DNA of 64,000 nt from CAMYOC01 sp963704875 (GTDB taxonomy: Bacteria > Pseudomonadota > Gammaproteobacteria > Steroidobacterales > XN24): contig CAVPIA010000008.1 in NCBI GenBank assembly GCA_963704875.1, positions 1,736,001 through 1,800,000 on the forward strand, given 5' to 3'. Under the pieces are notes generated by a model. The model made no database searches, was not told where the DNA came from, and saw nothing but the letters and a program-made list of their open reading frames with translations. This document shows, one piece after another, positions 18,051 to 27,379 of this stretch. The translations under genes were made by a program, and so were the position numbers. Position 1 is the first letter of the stretch. Each line of letters starts with the position of its first letter.

Positions 18051-18797
18051 ATGCGTTACACAAATACCTACCAGGAACGGACAGTGCTGGATGACGGATC
18101 CCGGCTGCTGCTGCGCATGGTGCGACCCTCAGACAAGGCCGCCTTCAGGGACGGTCTGGCCCGCCTGTCGGATCGTACCCGGTACCAGCGCTTCATGGCG
18201 CCAAAGACCGAGTTCACCGAGTCAGAACTGGCTTTTCTGACCGAGGTCGATGGCGACACGCACCTGGCGATCGTAGCCGGGCATGAACGCCCCGGTGCTG
18301 AGCCCGAGGGTATCGGGGTGGCGCGCATCGTACGAACCGATGACGATCCGCACACGGCCGAACTGGGCATCGTGGTCGCGGACGCCTGGCAGCACCGCGG
18401 TATCGGTCGGCTATTGCTGGAACGTATCGTCGCCGCAGCCTCTGAAAGGGGCGTGCGCCGTATCCGTGCACAGGTGCTTGCGGATAACCGTCAGGTGCTC
18501 GGCCTGCTCAATGACTATATCGTCGAAAGTCAGGTCATCACCGACCATGGTGTATTGACCGCCGAATTTCCGATCCCGGAGCAGAATCCGACGGATGTAG
18601 TGGACGAACTGCTGATGCTCATCCGTTCAGTCGCCCAGACTGTGGCTATCACGCCGGAGCTGATAAGCGAACTGGCGGCGCATCCTTTCGATTCGGCGCT
18701 GGGTCTGGTCAACCAGGTGGCGCGCAAGGTATCCCATCCCTTGTTGAAGAATGTGGATCGAAAGCACGTATCAGAGCTCCAGGACCTGCACGACTAA
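18051..18797 (+). CDS. GNAT-family N-acetyltransferase
   Basis: 248 residues from the ATG at 18051; an in-frame TTG two codons earlier is less likely. The acetyl-CoA-binding motif A, Q-H-R-G-I-G-R-L-L-L, lies around residues 117-126 after a beta-strand (AELGIVVADAWQ). The C-terminal 75 residues are a helical extension beyond the GNAT fold and may be a regulatory or substrate domain. Substrate unknown. It is followed by a SulP transporter after 183 bp. Confidence 0.85.
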   Translation: MRYTNTYQERTVLDDGSRLLLRMVRPSDKAAFRDGLARLSDRTRYQRFMAPKTEFTESELAFLTEVDGDTHLAIVAGHERPGAEPEGIGVARIVRTDDDPHTAELGIVVADAWQHRGIGRLLLERIVAAASERGVRRIRAQVLADNRQVLGLLNDYIVESQVITDHGVLTAEFPIPEQNPTDVVDELLMLIRSVAQTVAITPELISELAAHPFDSALGLVNQVARKVSHPLLKNVDRKHVSELQDLHD

Positions 18798-18980
18798 ACC
18801 GTTCAGGCCAGCGCTCGGCATGGCGCCCGTCTGCGATGAGATATATGGCCGAGCGCTCGTCGACGGACTCCCGGCCGGTGACCGAATCGCCAGCGCGGGG
18901 ACGCTGCGTCCCCGCTGGGTGTTGCGCCGCTTCCCCGGCCTGATCCAGAATCAGCCGCGATCCAGTCTGACGACCGCCTC

Positions 18981-20615
18981 ATGCATCGGCTCCAACCCAA
19001 TCGACCCGGCTTTGCCAACTTCCGCGGTGATCTGTTCGGCGGATTGACGGCGGCTGTTGTTGCGCTGCCATTGGCCATCGCATTTGGCGTCGCCTCGGGC
19101 GCAGGGCCCGTTGCCGGCCTGTATGGCGCGATCTGCGTTGGCTTGTTCGCCTCGCTTTTCGGCGGGACCCCGGCTCAGATTTCCGGACCTACCGGTCCGA
19201 TGACGATTGTCGCCGCCTCAGTGTTCACCATGTACGCCGGGGAGCCGGCCATCGCGTTTACCGTGGTGATGATGGCCGGCGCCTTTCAGGTGTTGTTCGG
19301 CATACTCCGTATCGGACGCTTTATCAATCTGATGCCGTACCCGGTGATCTCGGGTTTCATGACCGGGATCGGCTGCATCCTGATCATCATGCAGATCGAG
19401 CCGCTGCTCGGCTATGCGAGCCCGACCAGTGTCAGCAACGCGCTGACGGTGCTGCCGGAGGATTTGTCGCGACCAAACTGGCAGGCGGTAGTCGTGGGTC
19501 TGGTCGCGTTCGCGCTTTGTTCCGCTACCCCGCAGCGTATTGGCCGGATGGTTCCGCCGCCGTTGCTGGCGCTGGTCGCGGCAGCGTTGCTGGCTCTGTT
19601 TCTGGATCAGGTCGCAATCATCGGTGCGATCCCGTCCGGGCTGCCTGATTGGCGCCTGCCGCAGTTCGATCTGGCGCAGCTGAACCACATGCTGGTCTCT
19701 GCTGCGGTGCTTGCGGCACTGGGTTCCATAGACAGCCTGCTGACATCGCTGGTGGCAGACAACGTTACCCGCAGCTTTCATGATTCCGATAAGGAACTGG
19801 TGGGGCAGGGCATCGGCAACTTCGTTGCCGGAATCGCCGGGGGCATACCCGGTGCCGGCGCGACTATCCGTACGCTGACCAACGTCAAGGCTGGTGGGCG
19901 GACTCCCTTGTCAGGGATCATTCATGCGCTGGTCCTGCTCGCGCTGGTGCTCGGTCTGGGACCCCTGGTTGCGTTTGTGCCGCATGCCGCGCTGGCGGGC
20001 ATCCTGATAAAGGTTGGTATCGACGTCATCGACTGGCGCTATCTCAAGCGCATGTTCCGGGCACCGCGTGTGGATCTGGTGCTGATGATCGTGGTGCTGT
20101 TGCTGACCGTGTTCGTGGATGTGGTCACCGCGGTTGCCGCGGGCGTGGTGATGGCCAGCCTGGTTTTCGTCAAGGAAGCGGCGGAAACGCAGATGGAGTC
20201 GATCCAGACCATTTCCGATCCTGACCACGCCCGGTTCTTCACCGCGGAGGAGACGGCCTTGTTCCGCCGTTGCCAGGGACGTGCGTTGATGCTGCATTTG
20301 TCAGGTTTGATCAGCTTTGCTGCCGCCAACGAGATGACCCGGCGCTTCGCCACCGTTGGCAGCTACGATGTATTGCTGATCGATCTGCTCGAAGTCCCCC
20401 GGGTCGATGGCAGCGCCGCGCTCGCGCTCGAGGAGACCATGGTCCGGGCCGCGGATGCCGGCCATCCGGTGATGCTTATCGGCCTGAACCTGCGCGTAGC
20501 TCGTTTGCTCGGGCGGCTCGGCGTCCTCGACAAGGTGCGGGAGACAGAGCGCTTCGCCACCCGGGCGCAAGCGCTCGAACACGCGGTTGAGCTGATCGAG
20601 CAAACCAGACCCTGA
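18981..20615 (+). CDS. SulP-family anion transporter with STAS domain
   Basis: 544 residues. About 12 membrane segments cover residues 20-410, with the SulP signatures FGGTPAQISGPTGPM and IPGAGATIRT, followed by a cytoplasmic STAS domain (about 430-540). SulP proteins carry sulfate, bicarbonate or other anions with Na+ or H+. The ATG at 18981 lacks a Shine-Dalgarno, so the start is not certain. The next gene is an exported rhodanese, which hints at a sulfur-related role, but bicarbonate uptake is equally compatible. Confidence 0.92.
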   Translation: MHRLQPNRPGFANFRGDLFGGLTAAVVALPLAIAFGVASGAGPVAGLYGAICVGLFASLFGGTPAQISGPTGPMTIVAASVFTMYAGEPAIAFTVVMMAGAFQVLFGILRIGRFINLMPYPVISGFMTGIGCILIIMQIEPLLGYASPTSVSNALTVLPEDLSRPNWQAVVVGLVAFALCSATPQRIGRMVPPPLLALVAAALLALFLDQVAIIGAIPSGLPDWRLPQFDLAQLNHMLVSAAVLAALGSIDSLLTSLVADNVTRSFHDSDKELVGQGIGNFVAGIAGGIPGAGATIRTLTNVKAGGRTPLSGIIHALVLLALVLGLGPLVAFVPHAALAGILIKVGIDVIDWRYLKRMFRAPRVDLVLMIVVLLLTVFVDVVTAVAAGVVMASLVFVKEAAETQMESIQTISDPDHARFFTAEETALFRRCQGRALMLHLSGLISFAAANEMTRRFATVGSYDVLLIDLLEVPRVDGSAALALEETMVRAADAGHPVMLIGLNLRVARLLGRLGVLDKVRETERFATRAQALEHAVELIEQTRP

Positions 20616-20799
20616 CGCGCCATGCGCCCTGGCGGAACGCGGCAACCGGACAGACCGGCAGATCGAGCAATGACTGGCTATATATATAAGAAACGCCTAA
20701 TATTTTGCCCAGGCCTGATCCTTTAGCGATGCGGTCGCATACAACGGCGAGGTGTTGCCGCCCGGATTTCAGCCGGACCAGACATAGTGGGAGCCAATC

Positions 20800-21453
20800 A
20801 TGACCAGTAATTCAGTCGCTTTGTTGTCAGGCTTTTTTGCCCTGGCGATAGCCGGAACGGCTATCGGCGCGGATACACCGGATAAAGCGCATCTGCAGAC
20901 CAAGGCCGGCCTGTATCTGACGCCGCAGGAAGCGTATCTGATGATGTCTACTTCAGCCCCCCGCGAAGTGGTGTTGATCGATGTGCGCGATCCGGTCGAG
21001 ATTGCGGTCACCGGCTACACCAAAATGGTAGACATCAACGTGCCGTTAAAGATGATCGACTTCGCTCGCTGGGACGAAGAGGATCAGTCATATGGCAGCA
21101 CCAGTAACCCCCACTTCGCCAAGGATATGGAAAAGCGTCTCAAGGCTTTGGGGGCGGACCGGGACACCACACTGATCTTTATGTGTCGCTCGGGTGGCCG
21201 GGCCGCTGCAGCGGTCGATATTGCCCACGATCTGGGTTATCGCAACAGCTACAACATGCTCGAGGGATTCGAAGGCGACAAGGCAAAAAGCGGGCCCAAT
21301 GCCGGTGCCCGGGTGGTCAACGGCTGGAAAAACTCCGGCTTGCCCTGGGGTTGGGAACTCGAACCGGACGTGATGTACGGCCTGCGCGATCGGAACTTAC
21401 CGAGGGAGCCGCCCGGCGCCTCGAACCCGGATACGACCACAGAGACACCGTGA
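20800..21453 (+). CDS. Exported rhodanese-like protein
   Basis: 217 residues with a signal peptide (cleavage near AIGA-DTP, residue 24). One rhodanese domain (about 38-175) has the active-site loop CRSGGR with Cys129 intact. Rhodaneses carry sulfane sulfur on that Cys and pass it to acceptors. An insertion after the first strand (about 70-100) and a C-terminal tail rich in Pro extend the domain. GGGAG lies just before the ATG, and an AT-rich tract (TATATATATAAG, about 20680-20691) upstream is a likely promoter area. Periplasmic location is inferred from the signal peptide. Neighbour of the SulP gene. Confidence 0.88.
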   Translation: MTSNSVALLSGFFALAIAGTAIGADTPDKAHLQTKAGLYLTPQEAYLMMSTSAPREVVLIDVRDPVEIAVTGYTKMVDINVPLKMIDFARWDEEDQSYGSTSNPHFAKDMEKRLKALGADRDTTLIFMCRSGGRAAAAVDIAHDLGYRNSYNMLEGFEGDKAKSGPNAGARVVNGWKNSGLPWGWELEPDVMYGLRDRNLPREPPGASNPDTTTETP

Positions 21454-21460
21454 ATATCGC

Positions 21461-21485
21461 CGGCGCTGCTAGTCCTCCAGCGCCG
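21461..21485 (+). other. GC hairpin after the rhodanese gene
   Basis: CGGCGCTG (21461-21468) pairs with CAGCGCCG (21478-21485) around a 9-base loop, 8 bp after the rhodanese stop. There is no U-run, so termination there, if any, would be weak. Confidence 0.35.
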
Positions 21486-21641
21486 CTGCCGCTGATCTGG
21501 CGGCCATCCTTGAGCCGCCCCTTTCGAGGAGGGATGTTGAGCACGGATAGGGCAGGGATAGGGCAGGGAGTTTGCGGATGGGATCAATCCGCACCGCCAG
21601 TTCGTATACTGTGCTGCCGTGTGATTGTGGAGCCCTGGCGA

Positions 21642-22058
21642 ATGGCGCGCACCCTCTGGCTGATGATCGGTTTGTCCGCCCTGGCGCTTGGCATGGTGGG
21701 CGCTGTGCTGCCGTTGCTGCCTACGGTTCCGTTTTTGCTGGTGGCGGTATTCGCGTTCGCGCGCTCATCCGAGCGGCTGCATACCTGGCTGACGACGCAT
21801 CCCCGGTTCGGACCGACTCTGGATGACTGGCATCGTTACGGAAGGATTGACCGCCGCGCCAAGCGCGCCGCGGTCGTGGCTATAGCGATCACCCTGGCGG
21901 TCTCGTTTGCGATCAGCCATCTGCATGGTCTGGCCGGTTGGGTACTGGCCATCCAGTTCATCGTCCTGGCGTCGGTGACCGCGTTTATTGTGACTCGCCC
22001 GGAAGGCAGCGGACCTGGCAGCAGATCTGGCAGCGAAATGGACGGGGCCGGGGACTAG
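21642..22058 (+). CDS. DUF454 (YbaN-like) membrane protein
   Basis: 138 residues from the ATG at 21642, which has GGAG 9 bp upstream; GTG codons at 21621 and 21627 are possible longer starts. The N-terminal half carries the family signature GAVLPLLPTVPFLLVAVFAFARSS in two close membrane helices, then a charged loop with HPRFGPTLDDW, then two more helices (about 68-110). DUF454 proteins are small inner-membrane proteins of unknown function. The C-terminal tail is Gly/Ser rich. Confidence 0.85.
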   Translation: MARTLWLMIGLSALALGMVGAVLPLLPTVPFLLVAVFAFARSSERLHTWLTTHPRFGPTLDDWHRYGRIDRRAKRAAVVAIAITLAVSFAISHLHGLAGWVLAIQFIVLASVTAFIVTRPEGSGPGSRSGSEMDGAGD

Positions 22059-22091
22059 ACCCGGGATTCAGCGCGGGCGCCGAAGCGGAGC

Positions 22092-22430
22092 TTATTCGTC
22101 AAGGATTGCGGTCACCAGTGGCGCCAGGATAGCGGTCAGCGCGCCCATGGCCAGGATCCGGGTCTGCGGCAGCCAGTCGGCTCCCGACCATCCACTGGTT
22201 GCCTGACTGACAATGCTGCTGATCGCCAGCGAAAGCTCGTAGGCGGGGCCGAGCGCAACCAGCCCGCCGATCAGTGTGGCTGTCGTCAGCACGCTCTTTC
22301 GGACCAGTACCCGTCGCTTGATCCGGCCCATCACCCGATCGGTAAATCCGTCGTCGGTGGGGGCCTCCAGACCCTGAGCGAACAGTTGCCTGAGCCGCTG
22401 GTCCTGAGAATCAATCAGTTCGTTATGCAT
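22092..22430 (-). CDS. Membrane anti-sigma-factor-like protein
   Basis: 112 residues. A charged N-terminal cytoplasmic segment of about 50 residues (LRQLFAQGLEAPTDDGFTDRVMGRI) precedes two hydrophobic segments (about 57-80 and 95-110). It begins 8 bp inside the end of the ECF sigma gene, the position and size expected for a cognate membrane-bound anti-sigma factor. I do not see a clear zinc anti-sigma (HxxxCxxC) motif, so the assignment rests on context and layout. Confidence 0.7.
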   Translation of the reverse strand: MHNELIDSQDQRLRQLFAQGLEAPTDDGFTDRVMGRIKRRVLVRKSVLTTATLIGGLVALGPAYELSLAISSIVSQATSGWSGADWLPQTRILAMGALTAILAPLVTAILDE

Positions 22431-22959
22431 GGTCGAACTTCTCCAGATCAAATCGCTGCTGGATCCTCGCCTTGCCCCGATGGATATGGGACTTCACCGT
22501 GCCCAGGGCCATTCCGGTGACCTCGCTGATCTCGGCGTGTGACATACCGTGACCATAGGCCAGAACCAGCGCGATGCGTTCGTCTTCAGACAAGACCGAC
22601 AACAACCTTGGCAAGTCAGCCAGATCACTGTCCGGTTGCGGTGATGGGCTGGCGCCACGTCCATCGTCAGTCGAAGACTGAGCTTCCAGCGCCGTCTGCA
22701 ATCGCTCGCTACGTTCGCGCTTGCGCAGAGATTGCAGAAACTGGCGATGGGCGATGGCCAATAGCCAGGACACCCACTGGCCTTTGCCCGAGAACGAACT
22801 CAGCTTTTCCCAGGCACGGATAAATGTTTCCTGAGCCAGATCGTCGGCCAGCGCCGGATCCCGGGTCAGCTGTCGCAGATATCCTCGGACTCTTGACTGG
22901 TAGCGGGTCACCAGTACGGCAAAGCTTGCCCGGTCCCGCAGCCCTCTGGCCCGCGCCAC
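22423..22959 (-). CDS. ECF RNA polymerase sigma factor
   Basis: About 178 residues. Region 2 (RDPALADDLAQETFIRAWEK) and region 4 (ALVLAYGHGMSHAEISEVTG and the LGTVKSHIHRGKAR helix) are both clear, with a short variable linker. ECF sigma factors direct transcription of stress or envelope genes and are held by an anti-sigma factor, here probably the overlapping downstream gene. The only standard start codon is GTG at 22959, yet homology (EVSDQSLVARA) extends upstream of it in frame, with no ATG, GTG or TTG before the in-frame stop at 23023-23025; see findings. Follows the DUF6249-like gene. Confidence 0.9.
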   Translation of the reverse strand: MARARGLRDRASFAVLVTRYQSRVRGYLRQLTRDPALADDLAQETFIRAWEKLSSFSGKGQWVSWLLAIAHRQFLQSLRKRERSERLQTALEAQSSTDDGRGASPSPQPDSDLADLPRLLSVLSEDERIALVLAYGHGMSHAEISEVTGMALGTVKSHIHRGKARIQQRFDLEKFDHA

Positions 22960-23018
22960 CAGTGACTGGTCGGAGACCTCCGCGGAAGGCCTTGCTGATA
23001 CTTGCTGGCGAATATCCC

Positions 23019-23384
23019 CTACTCACGAAACTTCCACAGCCCCAAGTATGCAATGCCGACCAGAAAAGGAAACGCGCCGACCGCAAGCAGCGGACGGATC
23101 GCGTCTTCTTCACCCAGAACAAGGCCAAAGACAGCGAAGGCGATGCCGATGAACAGGCCAAACAGACCCCGCCTCAGGTCCGCCGTCTTTGGGCGCGCCG
23201 GCTCACCCAGTCGATCGAGCACATCAGGTGTCAGCTCTGCGCCCTTGTCCAGCGCGATCCGCAGTGTCTGCTGGAATTCGCGACGGGTGCGGAAGCGAAA
23301 GTAGAAAAACAGAATAAAAATCGCGCCCATCGTCAGAAACATGATGATCGGCACCCACACTTCTTCCATCGCGGCATTGTCCAT
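23019..23384 (-). CDS. DUF6249-like small membrane protein
   Basis: 121 residues. One membrane helix near the N-terminus (about 9-29), a charged middle segment (RTRREFQQTLRIALDKGAEL) and two C-terminal helices (about 72-90 and 97-117). This matches DUF6249 proteins, which are commonly found beside ECF sigma genes. GGAG lies 8 bp before the ATG. First gene of the three-gene sigma/anti-sigma cluster and divergent from the CBS gene, so its promoter is in 23385-23620. Function unknown. Confidence 0.78.
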   Translation of the reverse strand: MDNAAMEEVWVPIIMFLTMGAIFILFFYFRFRTRREFQQTLRIALDKGAELTPDVLDRLGEPARPKTADLRRGLFGLFIGIAFAVFGLVLGEEDAIRPLLAVGAFPFLVGIAYLGLWKFRE

Positions 23385-23620
23385 TGCATTATCTCCACAT
23401 ATTTTCTGGTCAGAGTTTCTTGTCTTACCCGGGCAGATGCCCGCAACGCGGGATTTGGATGCACGGAATGTCGATTTCTCCGAAATTTCCCGCCCGGAGG
23501 CTCTCGTGCGATGGGACCGGAACGCCGGTTAAGGGCAAAACCCAGACCTTTGCCCACTATGAATTGCGGTAGGCTAGGGCTTAAGCTCTGTCACGGACTA
23601 ACGCTTGCAGGACCCAGGCC

Positions 23621-24049
23621 ATGAAAAAAATCAATGACTTGTTGGCAGCCAAACCGGACGAAATCTGGTCGATTGCGCCTGAGCAATTCGTTTTTGATGC
23701 GCTGAAGCTGATGGCTGAAAAAGAGATCGGCGCGCTGCTGGTAATCAGTGAAGGCAAGACCTGCGGCATCATTTCGGAGCGTGACTACGCGCGCAAAGTG
23801 TTGCTCAAGGGTCGTTCCTCACGCGATACCCCGGTGCGCGACATCATGACCACTGATGTGGCGTTTACGCATCCGGATGACACCGTCGAGGCGTGCATGA
23901 AGCTGATGACCACCCGTCGTATCCGTCATCTGCCGGTGCAGGATAAGGACCAGCTGGTCGGCGTCATATCGATCGGCGATCTGGTCAAGGCCATCATCTC
24001 CGAGCAGAAAGAGACGATCGAGCTTCTCGAAACCTATATTCGGAGTTAG
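23621..24049 (+). CDS. CBS-domain-pair protein
   Basis: 142 residues made almost entirely of two CBS motifs (about 10-65 and 75-130), each with the typical GALLVISEG / HLPVQDKDQLVG strand and GIISERDYAR / GVISIGDLVK ends. A short charged C-terminal helix follows. Stand-alone CBS pairs bind adenine nucleotides and tune partner proteins or act as energy sensors. AGGA lies 8 bp upstream of the ATG. Partner unknown. Confidence 0.9.
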   Translation: MKKINDLLAAKPDEIWSIAPEQFVFDALKLMAEKEIGALLVISEGKTCGIISERDYARKVLLKGRSSRDTPVRDIMTTDVAFTHPDDTVEACMKLMTTRRIRHLPVQDKDQLVGVISIGDLVKAIISEQKETIELLETYIRS

Positions 24050-24228
24050 GAGCCGCGAGCCGGGCGGTATAGGAATGCGCGGTAGCGAAAACCTGGCGAT
24101 CGCTCCCGGCGCCGCTGACTGACCGTGAGCAGCGAAAATACGCTCAGGCAAACGGCGGCAGCGTCGCCAGCAGCCGGACTGAAGGCCGTTCCCGACGGTA
24201 CCTGATCGCCCCGATAGTTCACCCGATC

Positions 24229-24621
24229 TCAGTCGTCTCGACGTCTGGCCTCGAAGAAAAACAAAAACCCGCCAACGAAGGCGCCGAGCAGCAGCAGGCC
24301 CATCATCGGCATGATGAGCTTCTGAGAAGGGAAGAACGGGAACAGCGCGGGCAACACCGAGCCGGACCGGGAAGCCGCCTCTTCGAGGAGCGCTCCGGCG
24401 AGGGCAAAACGGTTAAAGGTCGCCAGGGCGGGTACGATCGTGATGATCGAAAACATCGTATAAAGGATCAGCACCAGGGTGACCATGCGTTGTGTCAGGT
24501 CGCGCGCAGCCATATAGCCGGTGACCAGCAGCGCAAACAAACCCACCAGGAAATCGTTGAGCCGCGCGAAGGCGGTGTTCAGCAGATCATTGAACAGACT
24601 GAGCATTTCATATTCGCTCAT
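24229..24621 (-). CDS. Small membrane protein of unknown function
   Basis: 130 residues from the ATG at 24621; a longer frame to 24678 adds 19 residues without similarity to the rest. Hydrophobic helices at about 20-40, 47-70 and 98-122, ending in the basic/acidic tail ARRRDD. Shine-Dalgarno is weak (AAGAAG). No family recognised. It stands alone between the CBS gene (convergent) and the frameshifted EamA gene. Confidence 0.6.
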   Translation of the reverse strand: MSEYEMLSLFNDLLNTAFARLNDFLVGLFALLVTGYMAARDLTQRMVTLVLILYTMFSIITIVPALATFNRFALAGALLEEAASRSGSVLPALFPFFPSQKLIMPMMGLLLLGAFVGGFLFFFEARRRDD

Positions 24622-24813
24622 GGTCTTCTTGCCCCCACTGACAGAAAAAGACGTTATTTGAAAGGATAGTCCGCTCATCTGTCGCAGCCAGTGTCCGCCA
24701 ATAGCTCAAGTCCGGGCGCTTGATCAGCGGCCGGTTGCTTCGAGCCCAGTGCCAGCAGCGTGTCAAGGATCGCGAGGTGCTCAGTGCCGGCGCTCATCAG
24801 CACGCATTCCTGG

Positions 24814-25687
24814 TCAGCGATCTGAGTCACTCTCTGTTGGCAACGGTTTCGCTGCCCTCTGAGCGAGAACCATGGCCACGCCGCCCAGCGTTGCTGCAGA
24901 CGCAATCAGCAAGCGGGTTGTAATTTGTTCGGAAAGCAGGGCCACGCCGCCGAATGCGGCAATCACCGGTACCGACAACTGGACCGTTGCAGCGCGGGTG
25001 GACGTCAGCCCTTTCAGCGCTGCATACCAGATCGCGTAACCCAGCCCTGAAGCGATCGCTCCCGAGGCTACGGCCCACATTACTCCGCGCCAGGTGGCGT
25101 GAGACTGCACAGGCAACAGCAGGGTGACCAGGCTGGCGATCACTACCAGTGGCACGCAAAGAACAAAATTGTTGGCCGTAGCCTCCAGCGGAGCAGCGGC
25201 GTTCCGGCCACGCAGAGAATAGATTCCCCAGGCAATACCAGCGACAGCCATCAGTCCCGCACCGAGCGGATGCGGCGCGCTCAGACCCGGGGAGACCAGG
25301 TAGATCAGGCCAAAGATGGCCATGGCCAATCCAGCCCAGGACAGAGCAGGGAAGTGCTCCCCGGCGCGCAGCGCGGAAGTAAACATGGTCAACTGGACCG
25401 CGCCAAAAAGCACCAGCGCGCCGGTGCCTGCGCTGAGAGACAGGTAAGCGAAGGAAAAGAAGATCATGTAGGTGAAAAGCATGATCGCCGAACGCCAGTC
25501 CGCCGGACGTCCGGCCATGCGTGCGCCAGCGCGGCAACATAACCAGGCTCAGGATGATGGCGCCGGACGCCACCCGGATCGTGGTGAAGCTGGCGGCATC
25601 GATCAGGTCCTGACCCAGCGCCAGTCGGCAAAGCAGCGAGTTGGCTGCAAAGGCCAACATCGCGATCGCCGTTAGCGCCACGGTCAT
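24814..25687 (-). pseudogene. EamA/DMT-family transporter gene with a frameshift
   Basis: The first part reads in one frame from the ATG at 25687 (residues MTVALTAIAMLAFAANSLLC and on, the first helix pair of an EamA domain) and becomes nonsense after about 25520. The rest (LFTYMIFFSFAYLSLSAGTG onward, eight further helices with the second EamA repeat) reads in another frame and runs to 24814. Together they give a normal-length transporter of about 290 residues, so one base has been lost or gained near 25505-25540. Either a recent inactivating mutation or a sequencing error. DMT transporters export or import small metabolites; substrate unknown. Confidence 0.85.
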
Positions 25688-25699
25688 GTTGGCGCTGTC

Positions 25700-26647
25700 C
25701 TATTGCCGATTCGTCTCAGGTCCGCCGGTCTGTTTAAAGATCGTCGTGGCCGAGCCGATCATGCTGGCTATGTCGCTGAGATTGGCCGGGACGATCAGCG
25801 TATTGCCGGCCTTGGCAAGCTGGCCGAAACGTTCCAGGTAGTCCTCGGCGATGCGTAACTGCATGGCCTTGTCGCCGCCCTTTTCCTCCAGCGCCGCAGC
25901 CACTGTCCTGAGACCCATGGCCGTGGCCTCTGCCACCTCGCGGATCGCGGCAGCTTCGCCTTTCGCCTCATTGACCTGCTGCAGCAGGGCGGCCTCGGAT
26001 TCGAGGATCACGCGCTTCTTCTCGCCCTCGGCCTGATTGATCTTGGCATCGCGCTCGCCCTCGGACTGGAGGATAACCGCGCGTTTCTCCCGCTCGGCGC
26101 GCATCTGTTTTTCCATCGCGGAGAGCACATCATGCGGCGGATTGATGTTCTTGATCTCATAGCGCAGTACTTTCACGCCCCAGGGGTTGGACGCCTTGTC
26201 CAGCTCATCGACGACGCTCAGGTTGATCGCGCTGCGTTCTTCAAAGGTCTTGTCCAGTTCGATCTTGCCGATTTCGCTACGCAGGGTCGTTTGCGCCAGT
26301 TGCGATATCGCAAACACGTAATCACCGATACCGTAGGACGCGCGCTCGGCATCCATTACCTGCAGATACAAAACGCCGTCGACGCCCACCTGGACATTAT
26401 CCCGGGTGATGCAGATCTGTTCCTGAATATCCAGCGCGTTTTCTTTCAGGCCATGGCGGTACGCGACCCGTTCGATAAACGGGATCAGGATGTTGAAGCC
26501 CGGCGTCAGCGTGCGCGAGTACTTGCCCAGACTTTCCACGACATAAGCGTTTTGCTGCGGGACTACGACAGCGGTCTTGAAGATCACAAAGACCACCACC
26601 AGCGCGAGCATTCCTGTCACCAGGAAGCCCATATCTACTTCTGCCAT
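25700..26647 (-). CDS. SPFH/Band 7 membrane protein (paraslipin/QmcA type)
   Basis: 315 residues. One N-terminal membrane helix (about 7-25), an SPFH/PHB domain (about 28-190) with PQQNAYVVESLGKYSRTL and GVDGVLYLQV segments, then a long Glu/Ala/Lys-rich coiled coil (about 190-270) and a short C-terminal region. These proteins form large ring assemblies in the inner membrane that organise proteases or lipid domains. GAGGGAAG precedes the ATG. It is read with the NfeD gene just upstream (16 bp gap), the conserved SPFH-NfeD pair. Confidence 0.94.
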   Translation of the reverse strand: MAEVDMGFLVTGMLALVVVFVIFKTAVVVPQQNAYVVESLGKYSRTLTPGFNILIPFIERVAYRHGLKENALDIQEQICITRDNVQVGVDGVLYLQVMDAERASYGIGDYVFAISQLAQTTLRSEIGKIELDKTFEERSAINLSVVDELDKASNPWGVKVLRYEIKNINPPHDVLSAMEKQMRAEREKRAVILQSEGERDAKINQAEGEKKRVILESEAALLQQVNEAKGEAAAIREVAEATAMGLRTVAAALEEKGGDKAMQLRIAEDYLERFGQLAKAGNTLIVPANLSDIASMIGSATTIFKQTGGPETNRQ

Positions 26648-26663
26648 CTGTGTCTTCCCTCTT

Positions 26664-27122
26664 TTATGCGTTCGGCTGCGCGGACGATCCCGGCAGCAAT
26701 TGAATCATCAGCGTCATCCCTTCGGCAGCAGCGACTTTCGCTTTCGCGCCGGCAGGGATGGACTGGTCACCGGTATTGATTGCAGTCCACATCGAACCGC
26801 GCAGGCTGACCCGAATCTCGGCTCCTGGCTGCAGATCACCGCTGACTGTCACGATCTCACCGATCAGCGTGTTGCCGTACCCGGGCGCGCCGCCGCGGAT
26901 CCGCTTATAGACCTTCTCCCGGAACAACACCATCGAGGCCAGTGCGAGTACCGAGAATAAAAGCCATTGGCCCCATACCGGCAGGGTGAGGCCGAACATG
27001 CCCAACAACCCCACCGCAATCGCGGCCGAGCCGACAAAAATAAGATAGAACGCTGCGTCGACACCGAGCAGTTCTGCGCCCATCAGGAATATCCCGATAA
27101 TCAACCATCCCCACCACGCCAT
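26664..27122 (-). CDS. NfeD-family membrane protein
   Basis: 152 residues: two to three membrane helices (about 4-22, 25-45, 50-68) followed by a C-terminal OB-fold domain (about 85-150, with GNTLIGEIVTVSGDLQPG and GSMWTA motifs). This is the short NfeD form without the ClpP-like protease domain. AGGAG lies 8 bp before the ATG. It forms an operon with the SPFH gene and presumably joins its membrane complex. Confidence 0.93.
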   Translation of the reverse strand: MAWWGWLIIGIFLMGAELLGVDAAFYLIFVGSAAIAVGLLGMFGLTLPVWGQWLLFSVLALASMVLFREKVYKRIRGGAPGYGNTLIGEIVTVSGDLQPGAEIRVSLRGSMWTAINTGDQSIPAGAKAKVAAAEGMTLMIQLLPGSSAQPNA

Positions 27123-27379
27123 GGTGCGCTCTCCTGTGCAGAACTCAGGGAAGACCCGTATGCCGGGTCGTTGTCTGCAGTTTACTCAGCTCATCGGGAA
27201 AAGGGGACAAATGACACGACCGTCGTGTGCTTACCCGGCCCGGTCCGGGTCACGTTCCGACCCACACAAGGCCCGCAAGGGTATTTGACTTCGGTTCCCC
27301 GCTTGCGCAAGGTCGCCGTGTCCGCCCGCTGTCATGGTGGCGAAATGCGGAATATGAAAGCGTAATTGGAGAGAGTTTG

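Noticed and set aside
24675..24905. Minus-strand frame of 76 codons overlapping the end of the EamA gene
   Set aside because: Shadow frame without ribosome site or recognisable content.
27227..27379. N-terminal extension of the AmpG-like transporter
   Set aside because: Polar, Arg/Gly/Pro-rich and unlike any MFS N-terminus; a good ribosome site lies just before the ATG at 27380.
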